From: Oscillospiraceae bacterium
Lineage (GTDB): Bacteria > Bacillota > Clostridia > Oscillospirales > Oscillospiraceae
Direction of reading: 5' to 3'
Length of the DNA stretch: 41,673 nt
Assembly (NCBI GenBank): GCA_017482385.1
Contig: JAFUNI010000011.1
Location: 1 to 41,673 of the forward strand
The translations under genes were made by a program, and so were the position numbers. Below are positions 24,892 to 35,484 of this stretch, piece after piece (position 1 is the stretch's first letter; each line of letters opens with the position of its first letter). The notes below the pieces were generated by a model, which searched no databases, was not told the DNA's origin, and saw nothing but the letters and a program-made list of their open reading frames with translations.

Positions 24892-27105
24892 TTACGCTCC
24901 TTTGTTCTGCAGGCGTAGCTTTAGGCCTGTGTAACGGCGGCCGGTCTTGGCGTTTTGGGTCATGGTAGCCACGGTCTCCGGACGACCTGCAATGATCAGC
25001 AACTCCCGGGCTCTGGTAATGGCGGTGTAGAGAATGCTGCGGCTGAGCAGGTAGCTTGACGCATTCCAGGCGCTGAGGATCACAGCCCGGTACTCGCTGC
25101 CCTGGCTCTTATGCACGGTCATGGCGTAAGCCAGCTCCAGTTCGTTTAACTGGGTGAAATCATAGTCTGCCTCCCGGTCATCGAAGACTACGGTGAGCAC
25201 TTCCAACTGGTTGTCCACCTTGGTGACGATACCCACGTCGCCGTTGAAGATACCGGCGCCCACGGCGCTGCCGTCGGTTTTTTTCCACAGCAGGTCATAA
25301 TTGTTGCGGATCTGCATGACCCGGTCACCCACCCGGAATACCGTGTCGCCCACGGCTTTCTCCTGCTTGGTGGGGGCGGCGGGGTTTAGGTGCGCCTGGA
25401 GCAGCTTGTTCAGAGCCACAGTGCCCGCTGGGCCTTTCTTTGTGGGACAAAGCACTTGAATTTGGTCGGCAGGAATGCCCATATTTTGGGGCAGCCGGGC
25501 AGCGCACAGGCCAACGATGGTTTGGGCCACCTGTTCCTCGGAACGGCCTTGCAGGAAGAAAAAGTCGCTTTTTGTGTTCCGTAGCTCCGGCATTTCGCCC
25601 CGGTTTACCCGGTGGGCATTCATAACGATAAGGCTCTCCTGGGCTTGCCGGAAGATCTCCGTCAGTTTTACAGCCGGGAGCATAGCGCTGCGGAGCATAT
25701 CACTGAAGGGAAAGCCCGGGCCCACGGGGGGAAGCTGATCCGGGTCGCCTACTAAAATCAAGCGGGCAGTTTGGGGAACGGCCTGCAGGAGGCTACCCAA
25801 AAGCTGCACATCCACCATGGACATCTCATCCACAATGACAGCGTCAGCTCGCAGAGGGTCACTTTCGTCCTTGGCAAAGAAAAGCTTGCCGGTGTGGGGG
25901 TCAATGCCCGCACCCAAGAGCCGATGAATGGTGGATGCCTCCCGGCCTGTCACTTCCGTCAGCCGCTTGGCGGCCCGGCCTGTGGGGGCGCACAGCAAAG
26001 TTTTCAGCCCCATTTGCTCGTACAGGGACAAAATGCCGTTAAGAACGGTGGTTTTACCGGTACCGGGGCCACCGGTGATCAGCAAAAGTCCGGAGGTGGC
26101 AGCTTCCTGCAGTGCCAGCTCCTGCTGAGAGGAGTATTCTAAGCCGCTACTTTGGGCGGCGGTACGAAGCTTCTTGCTGAAGGATGCCGGGGCGGGGTAG
26201 CGGGTGGCGGTATGTGCCAGTAAACGCTGGGTGCAGTAGGTTTCAGCCCGGTACAGCGGGGGCAGATAGAGAATTTGTATGTCCGCCAAATAATCCCGCA
26301 CCAGCTGCTCCTCTTCCAAAAGCCGGGCAATACCCATTTCTACGGTGGCATTGTCCACATTCAAAAGCTGGGCGGTGGCACCGATGAGCTTGTCTTCCGG
26401 CAGGAAACTGTGGCCTGCGGTGAGATTGTAGCGCAGCTCAAAGAGAATGCCTGCGCTGACTCGCCGGGGATCGTCTCCGGCAACACCTAAGTCGATGGCG
26501 AAACGGTCCACAGCGCCAAAGGGCGCTTCCAAGTCTTCGTCCATCAGCAAATAGGGATTGTCATAAAGCAGGTCGATGGTGGCCTCGCCGTAAACTTTAT
26601 AGGTTTTTACTGCCAGTTCTGTGGGTAGCTGGTGGAGGGTGAAGAACTCCATCAAATGGCGCATACCCACCTGTAGGCGGAAGGCCTCGCCGATCTCCAT
26701 AGCCTTTTTGTCGGAGATGCCCACAACCTCTGCAAGGCGCTCCGGCTCCCGTTCCATAACCACTAAGGTTTGATCGCCGAATTTTTGCACGATCCGGTTT
26801 GCCATCACAGGGCCGATGCCCTTGATGACACGGCTAGAAAGATATGTAATGATTTGCGGGGCGGTTTGGGGCATCAGCCGCTCCAAAAATTCTGCCTCGA
26901 ATTGTTTGCCGTAGCTGCTGTGGGTGGCCCATTTGCCGGTGACCATCAGCCGTTCGCCGATAGCCGGCAGGGGAATGGTGCCCACTACTGTGACGGTTTG
27001 ACCGTCCTCTGACTGCAGGCGAAGGACGGCGTAGCCATTATCATAATTTTGAAAAACAACGGCGCCAATGGTGCCCTGTAAAATCTCCAATTCCTGTTGA
27101 TGCAA
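24892..27105 (-). CDS. recD2: ATP-dependent RecD2-like DNA helicase
   Basis: 737 aa. It has the long N-terminal region with helix-hairpin-helix repeats (IKGIGPVMANRIV near 95-107), which sets RecD2 apart from RecD. The SF1 helicase core follows: Walker A GGPGTGKTT (345-353), Walker B VIVDEMSMVD (about 428), and VHKSQGSEY near the C terminus. RecD2 unwinds DNA 5' to 3' in repair without RecBC. The start codon is TTG at 27105, 7 nt after GGAGG; no ATG suits the family N terminus. It is the first gene of the minus-strand operon, but no convincing promoter could be assigned. Confidence 0.94.
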   Translation of the reverse strand: MHQQELEILQGTIGAVVFQNYDNGYAVLRLQSEDGQTVTVVGTIPLPAIGERLMVTGKWATHSSYGKQFEAEFLERLMPQTAPQIITYLSSRVIKGIGPVMANRIVQKFGDQTLVVMEREPERLAEVVGISDKKAMEIGEAFRLQVGMRHLMEFFTLHQLPTELAVKTYKVYGEATIDLLYDNPYLLMDEDLEAPFGAVDRFAIDLGVAGDDPRRVSAGILFELRYNLTAGHSFLPEDKLIGATAQLLNVDNATVEMGIARLLEEEQLVRDYLADIQILYLPPLYRAETYCTQRLLAHTATRYPAPASFSKKLRTAAQSSGLEYSSQQELALQEAATSGLLLITGGPGTGKTTVLNGILSLYEQMGLKTLLCAPTGRAAKRLTEVTGREASTIHRLLGAGIDPHTGKLFFAKDESDPLRADAVIVDEMSMVDVQLLGSLLQAVPQTARLILVGDPDQLPPVGPGFPFSDMLRSAMLPAVKLTEIFRQAQESLIVMNAHRVNRGEMPELRNTKSDFFFLQGRSEEQVAQTIVGLCAARLPQNMGIPADQIQVLCPTKKGPAGTVALNKLLQAHLNPAAPTKQEKAVGDTVFRVGDRVMQIRNNYDLLWKKTDGSAVGAGIFNGDVGIVTKVDNQLEVLTVVFDDREADYDFTQLNELELAYAMTVHKSQGSEYRAVILSAWNASSYLLSRSILYTAITRARELLIIAGRPETVATMTQNAKTGRRYTGLKLRLQNKGA

Positions 27106-27150
27106 GCGATCGCCTCCTGTCTTTTTTTGTCTTCTGTAAGTTTACTATAT

Positions 27151-27182
27151 TTTTGGGAAATTATAAAGAGGTTTTGGGAAAT
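27151..27182. repeat. Direct repeat TTTTGGGAAAT, two copies 21 bp apart
   Basis: Copies at 27151-27161 and 27172-27182 lie in the divergent region between recD2 and the ATP synthase operon. The 21-bp period places both on the same face of the helix. They are AT-rich and could be chance or a regulator site. Confidence 0.5.
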
Positions 27183-27200
27183 AATTTGAAAAAAGGCTAC

Positions 27201-27228
27201 TTGCATAATATGGAAAATTTGGTATAAT
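27201..27228 (+). promoter_or_regulatory. Promoter of the ATP synthase operon
   Basis: TTGCAT (27201-27206), 16-bp spacer, perfect TATAAT (27223-27228) preceded by TGG, an extended -10. Start is expected near 27235, about 23 nt before atpZ. Confidence 0.82.
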
Positions 27229-27257
27229 ATAAGACAATATATAATGGGGTGGAATGT

Positions 27258-27512
27258 ATGAAAACTTTGCACCTGCTTGTTTGGCTGACCCAGCTGGGTC
27301 TTAGCACCGCAGTTCCCCTGGCAGGTTTTGTTCTGTTGGCTGTTTGGCTGAAGAACCGTTTTGATCTGGGCCTGTGGGTGGTGCTTTTGGGCATTGGATT
27401 GGGGCTGTTTTGCGCCGTTGACGGATTTGTCCGGAATCTGAAGGTGCTAAACAGGCTGAGCAAGGATAAAGAAAAAGAAGAACCCCCTGTTTCCTTTGGG
27501 GAACACGATTGA
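27258..27512 (+). CDS. atpZ: AtpZ/AtpI-family ATP synthase accessory membrane protein
   Basis: An 84-aa protein with two membrane helices (about 6-29 and 36-58) and a charged C-terminal tail (KDKEKEEPP). Its position as first gene before atpI and the 'G..L..W.....D..L......G' pattern fit the AtpZ type, small helpers for c-ring assembly or Mg2+ supply. The start is the ATG at 27258 behind GGGGTGG; a GTG three codons earlier overlaps that ribosome binding site. The gene symbol rests on position as much as on sequence. Confidence 0.72.
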   Translation: MKTLHLLVWLTQLGLSTAVPLAGFVLLAVWLKNRFDLGLWVVLLGIGLGLFCAVDGFVRNLKVLNRLSKDKEKEEPPVSFGEHD

Positions 27513-27525
27513 TTGGAGAGCATAA

Positions 27526-27933
27526 ATGGACGTACGGAAAGAACTCCTCCGGCAGACCGGCATTGTGGCCTTGGGCGAAGCCCTGGGCGTGGCGGCTATG
27601 ATAGGAATTTTTGCCCTGCTGGGGAAATTTGATATGGGTGTGCTTTGGGGCGGCATCGTTGGCGGCCTGGTGGCAATTGCCAATTTCTTTGTGATGGCCA
27701 TCGGCGTAAACATTGCTGCGGACAAGGCTCAAAACCAGGATGTAAAGGGCGGACAGGCGGCTATCAAGGGCTCTTATGCGCTGCGAATGCTTGTAATGGC
27801 AGTGGTGCTGTTTGCCTTTGCCAAAAGCGGCATCTGCAATGTGATCGCCCTGGTGGTGCCGCTGGTGTTTGTGCGGTTTACCTTGACCCTTTGGGAATTT
27901 TTCAGAAGAAAGCCGGGTGATAAGTCAGTATGA
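27526..27933 (+). CDS. atpI: ATP synthase subunit I (AtpI-like)
   Basis: 135 aa with four hydrophobic helices (about 12-32, 38-62, 85-102, 105-124) and a basic end. VLWGGIVGGLVAIANFFVMA is typical of the AtpI/UncI family, proposed to chaperone c-ring assembly. TGGAGAG precedes the start. The stop overlaps the atpB start by 4 bases (ATGA type), so the two are coupled. Confidence 0.82.
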   Translation: MDVRKELLRQTGIVALGEALGVAAMIGIFALLGKFDMGVLWGGIVGGLVAIANFFVMAIGVNIAADKAQNQDVKGGQAAIKGSYALRMLVMAVVLFAFAKSGICNVIALVVPLVFVRFTLTLWEFFRRKPGDKSV

Positions 27934-28829
27934 ATATAAGTGTTGACGGCGCATTTATCTATTTTACCATTCCCATATTCGGTGGGATCCCTATTACCCA
28001 GACCACAGTATCGTTTTTGATCGTAACAGTGATTTTGTGCTGGGCCTGCATTGCTTTAGGCAAGGGGCTGAAAAAACGCCCGGATGGCAAGCAGGTGATG
28101 GTGGAAAAAGGTGTGATGATGCTGCAAAATATGGTGGTGGAAACTATGGGCGCTCATAATGTCCATTGGACTCCCTTTATTGGCACCATATTCCTCAGCT
28201 CCATCTGCGGTACACTGATCGGATTAACAGGCTTTCTGCGTTCGGCAACAGCGGATGTAAGCTGCGTGATGGTCTGGGCGCTGATGGTCACGGCGATCAT
28301 TTGGTATAACAGCATCAAAAACAAAGGTTTTGGCGGCTGGCTCAAGGGCTTTACTGAGCCTATCGTGGTGATGACACCGATGAATATCGTGTCGGAGATC
28401 GCCCAGCCTTTGTCTATGGCTTTCCGTCATTTCGGCAATGTGGCCGGCGGCGGTGTTATTACTACCATTATCTACGCAGCGCTCAGCGCGGCCTCCGTGG
28501 CAATTTTGAATTTGATCGCATCGCAGGGTTGGCTGGTTGGCGCAGTGATGATGGCGGTTGGCGCAGGTCTTTGTTTCCTGTGGAAGAAAAAAGGAAAGAG
28601 AGCGGCACTGGTCTTTGGCATCCTTTCTGGGGTGCTTGGCTTGTTTGGCCTGTTGCAGGCGCTGGGTGTGCTTTCGGGTATTCCCATCCTGTCTTACGGT
28701 ATTCCTGCCGTGCTTTCCTGTTATTTCGATCTGTTCTCCGGCTTTGTGCAGGCCTATGTATTCAGCTTGCTTACGATGGTGTATATTGCCGGATCTCTCC
28801 CGGAATCCCAAGAGAAAGAAAAAACTTAA
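27930..28829 (+). CDS. atpB: ATP synthase F0 subunit a, with an internal extra segment
   Basis: 299 aa. It forms the ion half-channels next to the c-ring. The essential arginine is R166 in LSMAFRHFGN, and the final helix has FDLFSGFVQAYVFSLLTMVYI with the conserved Q274. In E. coli these two points are about 42 residues apart; here they are 108 apart. The extra part (about 196-250) is hydrophobic with a KKKGKR turn, which suggests one additional pair of membrane helices. The start overlaps atpI by 4 bases. No frameshift is needed to read the insert. Confidence 0.93.
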   Translation: MNISVDGAFIYFTIPIFGGIPITQTTVSFLIVTVILCWACIALGKGLKKRPDGKQVMVEKGVMMLQNMVVETMGAHNVHWTPFIGTIFLSSICGTLIGLTGFLRSATADVSCVMVWALMVTAIIWYNSIKNKGFGGWLKGFTEPIVVMTPMNIVSEIAQPLSMAFRHFGNVAGGGVITTIIYAALSAASVAILNLIASQGWLVGAVMMAVGAGLCFLWKKKGKRAALVFGILSGVLGLFGLLQALGVLSGIPILSYGIPAVLSCYFDLFSGFVQAYVFSLLTMVYIAGSLPESQEKEKT

Positions 28830-28871
28830 TTCATAAGTAATTATAAACAACAATATTAGGAGGAAATTATT

Positions 28872-29117
28872 ATGGAATTAGCAAACGCAATCGCAATCGC
28901 CGGCAAGGCTATCGGTGCAGGTCTGTGTATGGGTATCGGCGCTATTGGCCCCGGTATCGGTGAAGGTAATGCTGTAGCTCACGCGCTGGACGGTATGGCG
29001 CGTCAACCCGAAACTGCAGGTACTCTGCGTTCCACTATGATCATGGGCTGTGCTATCGCAGAGACCACCGGTATTTACTCTCTGGTTATTGCGCTGCTGA
29101 TTATGTTCCTTCTGTGA
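28872..29117 (+). CDS. atpE: ATP synthase F0 subunit c (rotor ring), two-carboxylate type
   Basis: 81 aa, a helical hairpin. Helix 1 has GIGAIGPGIGEGNAV, the loop is ARQPE (R44-Q45-P46), and helix 2 has AIAETTGIYSLVIALL. The ion-binding glutamate is E64, with T65, T66 and Y69 in the Na+-liganding positions. Helix 1 has E31 where the Na+-type Ilyobacter protein has glutamine. A Glu in both helices is the motif described for the Na+-driven synthase of Fusobacterium nucleatum. Na+ coupling is inferred, not shown. TAGGAGGA precedes the ATG. Confidence 0.95.
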   Translation: MELANAIAIAGKAIGAGLCMGIGAIGPGIGEGNAVAHALDGMARQPETAGTLRSTMIMGCAIAETTGIYSLVIALLIMFLL

Positions 29118-29152
29118 TCTCCCAAAAGACTATTTGAAAGGAGTACGCAGAA

Positions 29153-29659
29153 GTGGGACGATTTGAAGCATTTGTAGGCGTAAACTTTTGGACTGCTCTG
29201 TTCGTTCTGCTGAACACGCTGACCATTTATTTCGTAGCCAAGAAATTCCTTTTCGGTCCGGTTATGAAGATTATTCACGACCGCCAGCAGGAAATTGACG
29301 ATATGTATGCCCAGGCGCAATCCGCCCAGGACAGTGCGAAGGCTTTGGAATCGGAATATCAGACCAAGCTGGAAACTGCCCAGGAAACCAGCGACCGGCT
29401 GGTGAAAGAGGCTGTGGCCCGGGGCAAGAGCCGGGAGGAGGAGATCATCCGCCAGGCAAACCGGGAGGCCGATGCCATCCGGGAGAAGGCTTCTGCGGAC
29501 ATCGCCCGGGAGAAGAAACAGGCTGTCAGTGAAGCCAAAAATGAGATTTCCTCTTTGGCTATGGAGATCGCCGGCAAGGTGGTCGGGCAGTCTTTGGATG
29601 CAGCCCGGCAGGAGCAGCTGGTAGACAGCTTCCTGGAAGAATTGGGTGAGCAGCCATGA
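29153..29659 (+). CDS. atpF: ATP synthase F0 subunit b (peripheral stalk)
   Basis: 168 aa. One N-terminal membrane helix (about 10-32, NFWTALFVLLNTLTIYFVAK) is followed by a long charged coiled coil (about 40-150), rich in Glu, Lys, Arg and Ala. The start is a GTG at 29153 behind GAAAGGAGTACG. The stop overlaps the atpH start by 4 bases (ATGA). Length and layout are normal for a homodimeric b subunit. Confidence 0.93.
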   Translation: MGRFEAFVGVNFWTALFVLLNTLTIYFVAKKFLFGPVMKIIHDRQQEIDDMYAQAQSAQDSAKALESEYQTKLETAQETSDRLVKEAVARGKSREEEIIRQANREADAIREKASADIAREKKQAVSEAKNEISSLAMEIAGKVVGQSLDAARQEQLVDSFLEELGEQP

Positions 29660-30204
29660 GCCAGGCAGGAACTGTTTACGGCCAGGGTCTTTATACCCTG
29701 GCGCAGGAGGAAGGCTTGGAAGAACAGATTTTGGGTGAGCTGGCGGTTTTGCAGACCGCATTTGGCGAAAACCCGGAATTTCTGAAGCTTCTTGCCTCCC
29801 ACAACATCCCCTTGCAGGAGCGGCTTGACCTTTTGGAAGAGAGCTTCCGGGGGAAGGTGCATCAGTATGTGCTGAATTTCCTCAAACTGCTGACGGAGAA
29901 GAACCATATCCGCCAGTTTCCGGAGTGCTGTAAAGCCTACAGGGAGCAGTACAATACTGACAAGGGCATTTTGGAGGTGCAGGTCTTTACGGCGATTGCC
30001 CTCAGCGATGCCCAAAAAGTCCGTTTGACGGACAAGCTCACTGCCCTCACAGGCAAGAAAATCTCTCTTCTTTGTAAGATCGATCCTGCCGTGTTGGGCG
30101 GCGTACGCCTGCGCTATGACGGCTGCCAGGTGGACGGTACCATCCAGGGCCGCCTGGATGAAATGAGCAAGACTCTGAAAAATGAGGTAAATTATGGAAC
30201 TTAG
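29656..30204 (+). CDS. atpH: ATP synthase F1 subunit delta
   Basis: 182 aa. An N-terminal helical bundle ([21 protein letters not shown] onward) is followed by a C-terminal domain ending [33 protein letters not shown] is the conserved C-terminal motif. It links the peripheral stalk to alpha3beta3. The C-terminal 11 bases overlap the atpA start. Confidence 0.93.
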   Translation: MSQAGTVYGQGLYTLAQEEGLEEQILGELAVLQTAFGENPEFLKLLASHNIPLQERLDLLEESFRGKVHQYVLNFLKLLTEKNHIRQFPECCKAYREQYNTDKGILEVQVFTAIALSDAQKVRLTDKLTALTGKKISLLCKIDPAVLGGVRLRYDGCQVDGTIQGRLDEMSKTLKNEVNYGT

Positions 30205-31702
30205 ACCGGAAGAAATTACGAAAATCATCCGTAGTCAAATCAAGAACTACGAAAATAAATTACAGACCAGCGAAACAGGTACGGTGATCCTGTCCGGTGA
30301 CGGCATCGCCAAGGTGTCGGGACTGGACAAGTGTATGGCCGGCGAGCTGGTGGAGTTCCCCAACGGTGCTTATGGTATGGCGCAGAACTTAGAGGAGGAT
30401 ACTGCCTCCATCGTGGTTTTGGGCAGCGATAACGGCATCAAAGAGGGCGACACCGTCAAGCGTACCGGCAAGGTGGTGTCCGTGCCTGTGGGCAAGGGCC
30501 TCATTGGCCGTGTTGTGAATGCCTTGGGTGAGCCCATCGACGGCAAGGGCCCCATTGAGGCGGATGCCTACCGGCCTATCGAATCCCCGGCACCCGGCAT
30601 TATCGAGCGTGAGCCCGTCAATGTGCCTTTGCAGACCGGTATCAAGGCCATCGACTCCATGATCCCCATTGGTCGGGGTCAGCGTGAGCTGATCATCGGT
30701 GACCGGCAGACCGGTAAGACCACCATTGCCACCGATACCATTCTCAACCAAAAGGGCAAGGATGTTATTTGTATCTATGTGGCCATCGGACAGAAGCGTT
30801 CCACTGTGGCCCAGATCGTGAATGCCTTGACCCTGGGCGGCGCAATGGACTACACCACTGTGGTTTCCGCTACCGCATCGGAGCTGGCGCCTATGCAGTA
30901 CATTGCCCCCTATACCGGCTGTACTATGGGTGAGCATTTTATGCTGCAGGGCAAGGATGTGCTGGTGATCTATGATGATCTCAGCAAGCACGCAGTGGCC
31001 TACCGTGCCATTTCTCTGCTGATCCGCCGTCCCCCCGGACGGGAAGCCTATCCCGGCGACGTGTTCTATCTCCACTCCCGGCTTTTGGAGCGGGCCGCCC
31101 ATATGTCTAAGGCAAACGGCGGCGGCAGCTTGACCGCTCTGCCCATTATCGAGACCCAGGCCGGCGACGTGTCTGCCTATATTCCCACCAACGTTATTTC
31201 TATTACCGACGGACAGATCTTCCTGGAAAGCGAGCTGTTCAATGCCGGTGTTATGCCTGCGGTGAACCCGGGTATTTCCGTGTCCCGTGTGGGCGGCGCT
31301 GCCCAGATCAAGGCCATGAAGAAGGTGGCAGGTTCTTTGAAGCTGCTGTACTCCCAGTACCGGGAGCTGCAGAGCTTTGCCCAGTTCGGTTCTGACCTGG
31401 ATGCAGACACCAAGGCAAGACTAGCTTTGGGTGAGCGGATCGTGGCGGTGCTGAAGCAGAAGAACAATGCCCCCGTGGAGGTTGCCCACCAGGTTTGCAT
31501 TCTGTACGCTGTGGTAAACGGCTGGCTGAACACCTTGGAAGTGGACAAGATCCCCGAGTTTGAGCGTCGGCTGTCCGAGCTGATGGAGACCCGCTATGAA
31601 AAGGCCCTTATTTCCATCCGGGAGACCGGCAAGCTGGAAGAGGCTGCTGAAGAGAGCATCAAGGAAGCTTTGCAGCAGCTGCTAAGCGAAATGGGTGGCT
31701 GA
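30194..31702 (+). CDS. atpA: ATP synthase F1 subunit alpha
   Basis: 502 aa. Walker A is GDRQTGKT (169-176), and the alpha signature [17 protein letters not shown] is present. It binds non-catalytic nucleotide and alternates with beta in the F1 head. The ATG lies 11 bases inside atpH with GAGGTAAATT upstream as a weak ribosome binding site, so translational coupling is likely. Confidence 0.97.
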   Translation: MELRPEEITKIIRSQIKNYENKLQTSETGTVILSGDGIAKVSGLDKCMAGELVEFPNGAYGMAQNLEEDTASIVVLGSDNGIKEGDTVKRTGKVVSVPVGKGLIGRVVNALGEPIDGKGPIEADAYRPIESPAPGIIEREPVNVPLQTGIKAIDSMIPIGRGQRELIIGDRQTGKTTIATDTILNQKGKDVICIYVAIGQKRSTVAQIVNALTLGGAMDYTTVVSATASELAPMQYIAPYTGCTMGEHFMLQGKDVLVIYDDLSKHAVAYRAISLLIRRPPGREAYPGDVFYLHSRLLERAAHMSKANGGGSLTALPIIETQAGDVSAYIPTNVISITDGQIFLESELFNAGVMPAVNPGISVSRVGGAAQIKAMKKVAGSLKLLYSQYRELQSFAQFGSDLDADTKARLALGERIVAVLKQKNNAPVEVAHQVCILYAVVNGWLNTLEVDKIPEFERRLSELMETRYEKALISIRETGKLEEAAEESIKEALQQLLSEMGG

Positions 31703-31703
31703 T

Positions 31704-33966
<2,263 letters not shown>

Positions 33967-33968
33967 AA

Positions 33969-35477
33969 ATGGATTCTATGGAGCAAAAGCAGCAAGCGGT
34001 GCTGACTGTGGCGAAAGCTTTTTATGACCGTGGCGTTTACACCCAGTATGACCAGCGGAGTATGGACCGTCTGATCCAGGTCACACCCCGGCGCAGAAAG
34101 TATCTGCCTCCGGAGGCCGGTAACAGTCAGTATACCCATTTTTTGGATTGCTCCGGCTATATGAGCGCTATCTATTTGACTGCTTTTGGCTATGAGCTGC
34201 CCTCCGATCTGACCTGGATCATGGTGGATCAGATGGAGCCCCGGAAATATCTGTATAACCTGACCCACGAGGAGACCTTTGCAGATATTCAGCGGGTCAA
34301 GGATGAGATGTATGCGATTTTGCAGCCTGGTGATCTGATCACCTGGCAGCGGTATACGGGCAGCGGTCATATCGTTATGTACCTGGGTGAGGGGCGCTAC
34401 ACCGAATGCACAACCCCGCCCAAAATGAAAAACAGCTATAATTACGAAGAATGCAAGAACCAGCTCTATGAGCGCGGCCTGTGGTGGCGTGACACATTGG
34501 ATGTGAAATTCCCCCTGACCCAGGAAGATTGGGAGAACAACAAGGGTTTGTTCCACGAAAACATTAAGCGTTTCTCGATTCACCGGCCTCTGGAAATTGT
34601 GGGAGATATCCTGCCCCAGGCAAAGCTGCGTATGGGGAGCGCCAAGGATTTGTGGTGCGCGGTGGAAAACTCCGCCCCCGGCTTGCGCCAGGCTTATCCC
34701 GGCGGTAAAGTAGATTATACCGTGATCGTCCGCAATCAAAATGCGGAGGAAAAGGACATCGCTGTGACCTTTGCTGCGCCTGCCGGTACGACTTTTGCCG
34801 ATGAGGGCAAGGCGGAATTTGCCTTGCAGGCCGGCGAAGAAAAGCGCGTGACTTTCTCTGTCACTGTGGACGGCGGCAACACCGCTATCCAGTTAGAAGG
34901 CCCCAAGGTGACGGTCAATGATTTGATCATTTATGCCCATCCGGTGCTGTTGGGTCGGCAGATGACAGATAGTCAGTGGGAAACTGTTAAGGAAACCGCT
35001 TTGGCAGAACTGGCTAAGGGCGAGACCTCTGTTGCCGCTGCTGCCAAGGCTTATGGACGATTGGGTATTCAAATAGACCCGGTGCAAAAGCATTACAGCT
35101 GGGGCAAATTCTGCTACCACGATACCCCCGTCGGCGATGTGATTTCCCGCCGCCCCCAAAAGCCCTTTGAGGACTTGGCGGTCTACACCGGCTTTGGCGG
35201 TAAGAATGTGATCACCCCGGAAATGGCCGCCGGCAGCTATGTGCGCACTACATTTATTTCTGCTGCTGATCTGCTTCCCGGTGATGTGATCCTTTGTCTG
35301 GAGGACAGCTTTGGAGATGTTGCCTACAGCGCCTTCTTTGACGGGGAAAAGCTTATCGGCTGCTTTGAAGCGGGTGGAAAGACCCGCAGCATTTCCGGTG
35401 AAGAGATGGATACATTTATAGACAGTCTGTTTGGCCGCTTTGCGTTCCTGCTTTTGCGGCCTGCACAGGGATTGTGA
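33969..35477 (+). CDS. NlpC/P60-like two-lobed protein of unknown role, inside the atp operon
   Basis: 502 aa, no signal peptide or membrane helix, so cytosolic. The N-terminal part resembles NlpC/P60: FLDCSGYMSAIYLTAFG with C61, then LQPGDLITWQ (118-127) and SGHIVMYLGEGRYTEC with H134. The middle (about 235-315) looks like a beta-sandwich of the NEW3/DUF11 kind (YPGGKVDYTVIVRN, LQAGEEKRVTFSVTV). The C-terminal part (about 430-500) repeats the first lobe's layout: LLPGDVILCLE, then VAYSAFFDGEKLIGCFE. It has Ala where the histidine should be, so this lobe would be inactive. It starts 2 nt after atpD with GAGGAG in the atpD end, and it shows no obvious change in base or codon use. I do not recognise a named family for the whole protein. 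The substrate is unknown: peptide cross-links are the classic NlpC/P60 target, but a cytosolic enzyme must act on something else or on recycled peptides. Confidence 0.72.
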   Translation: MDSMEQKQQAVLTVAKAFYDRGVYTQYDQRSMDRLIQVTPRRRKYLPPEAGNSQYTHFLDCSGYMSAIYLTAFGYELPSDLTWIMVDQMEPRKYLYNLTHEETFADIQRVKDEMYAILQPGDLITWQRYTGSGHIVMYLGEGRYTECTTPPKMKNSYNYEECKNQLYERGLWWRDTLDVKFPLTQEDWENNKGLFHENIKRFSIHRPLEIVGDILPQAKLRMGSAKDLWCAVENSAPGLRQAYPGGKVDYTVIVRNQNAEEKDIAVTFAAPAGTTFADEGKAEFALQAGEEKRVTFSVTVDGGNTAIQLEGPKVTVNDLIIYAHPVLLGRQMTDSQWETVKETALAELAKGETSVAAAAKAYGRLGIQIDPVQKHYSWGKFCYHDTPVGDVISRRPQKPFEDLAVYTGFGGKNVITPEMAAGSYVRTTFISAADLLPGDVILCLEDSFGDVAYSAFFDGEKLIGCFEAGGKTRSISGEEMDTFIDSLFGRFAFLLLRPAQGL

Positions 35478-35484
35478 GGATAGT

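Noticed and set aside
35431-35484. Upstream start of the alpha/beta hydrolase inside the preceding gene
   Set aside because: It would overlap the preceding coding region by about 47 bases and lacks a ribosome binding site; the ATG at 35485 with GTGAGGA fits better.
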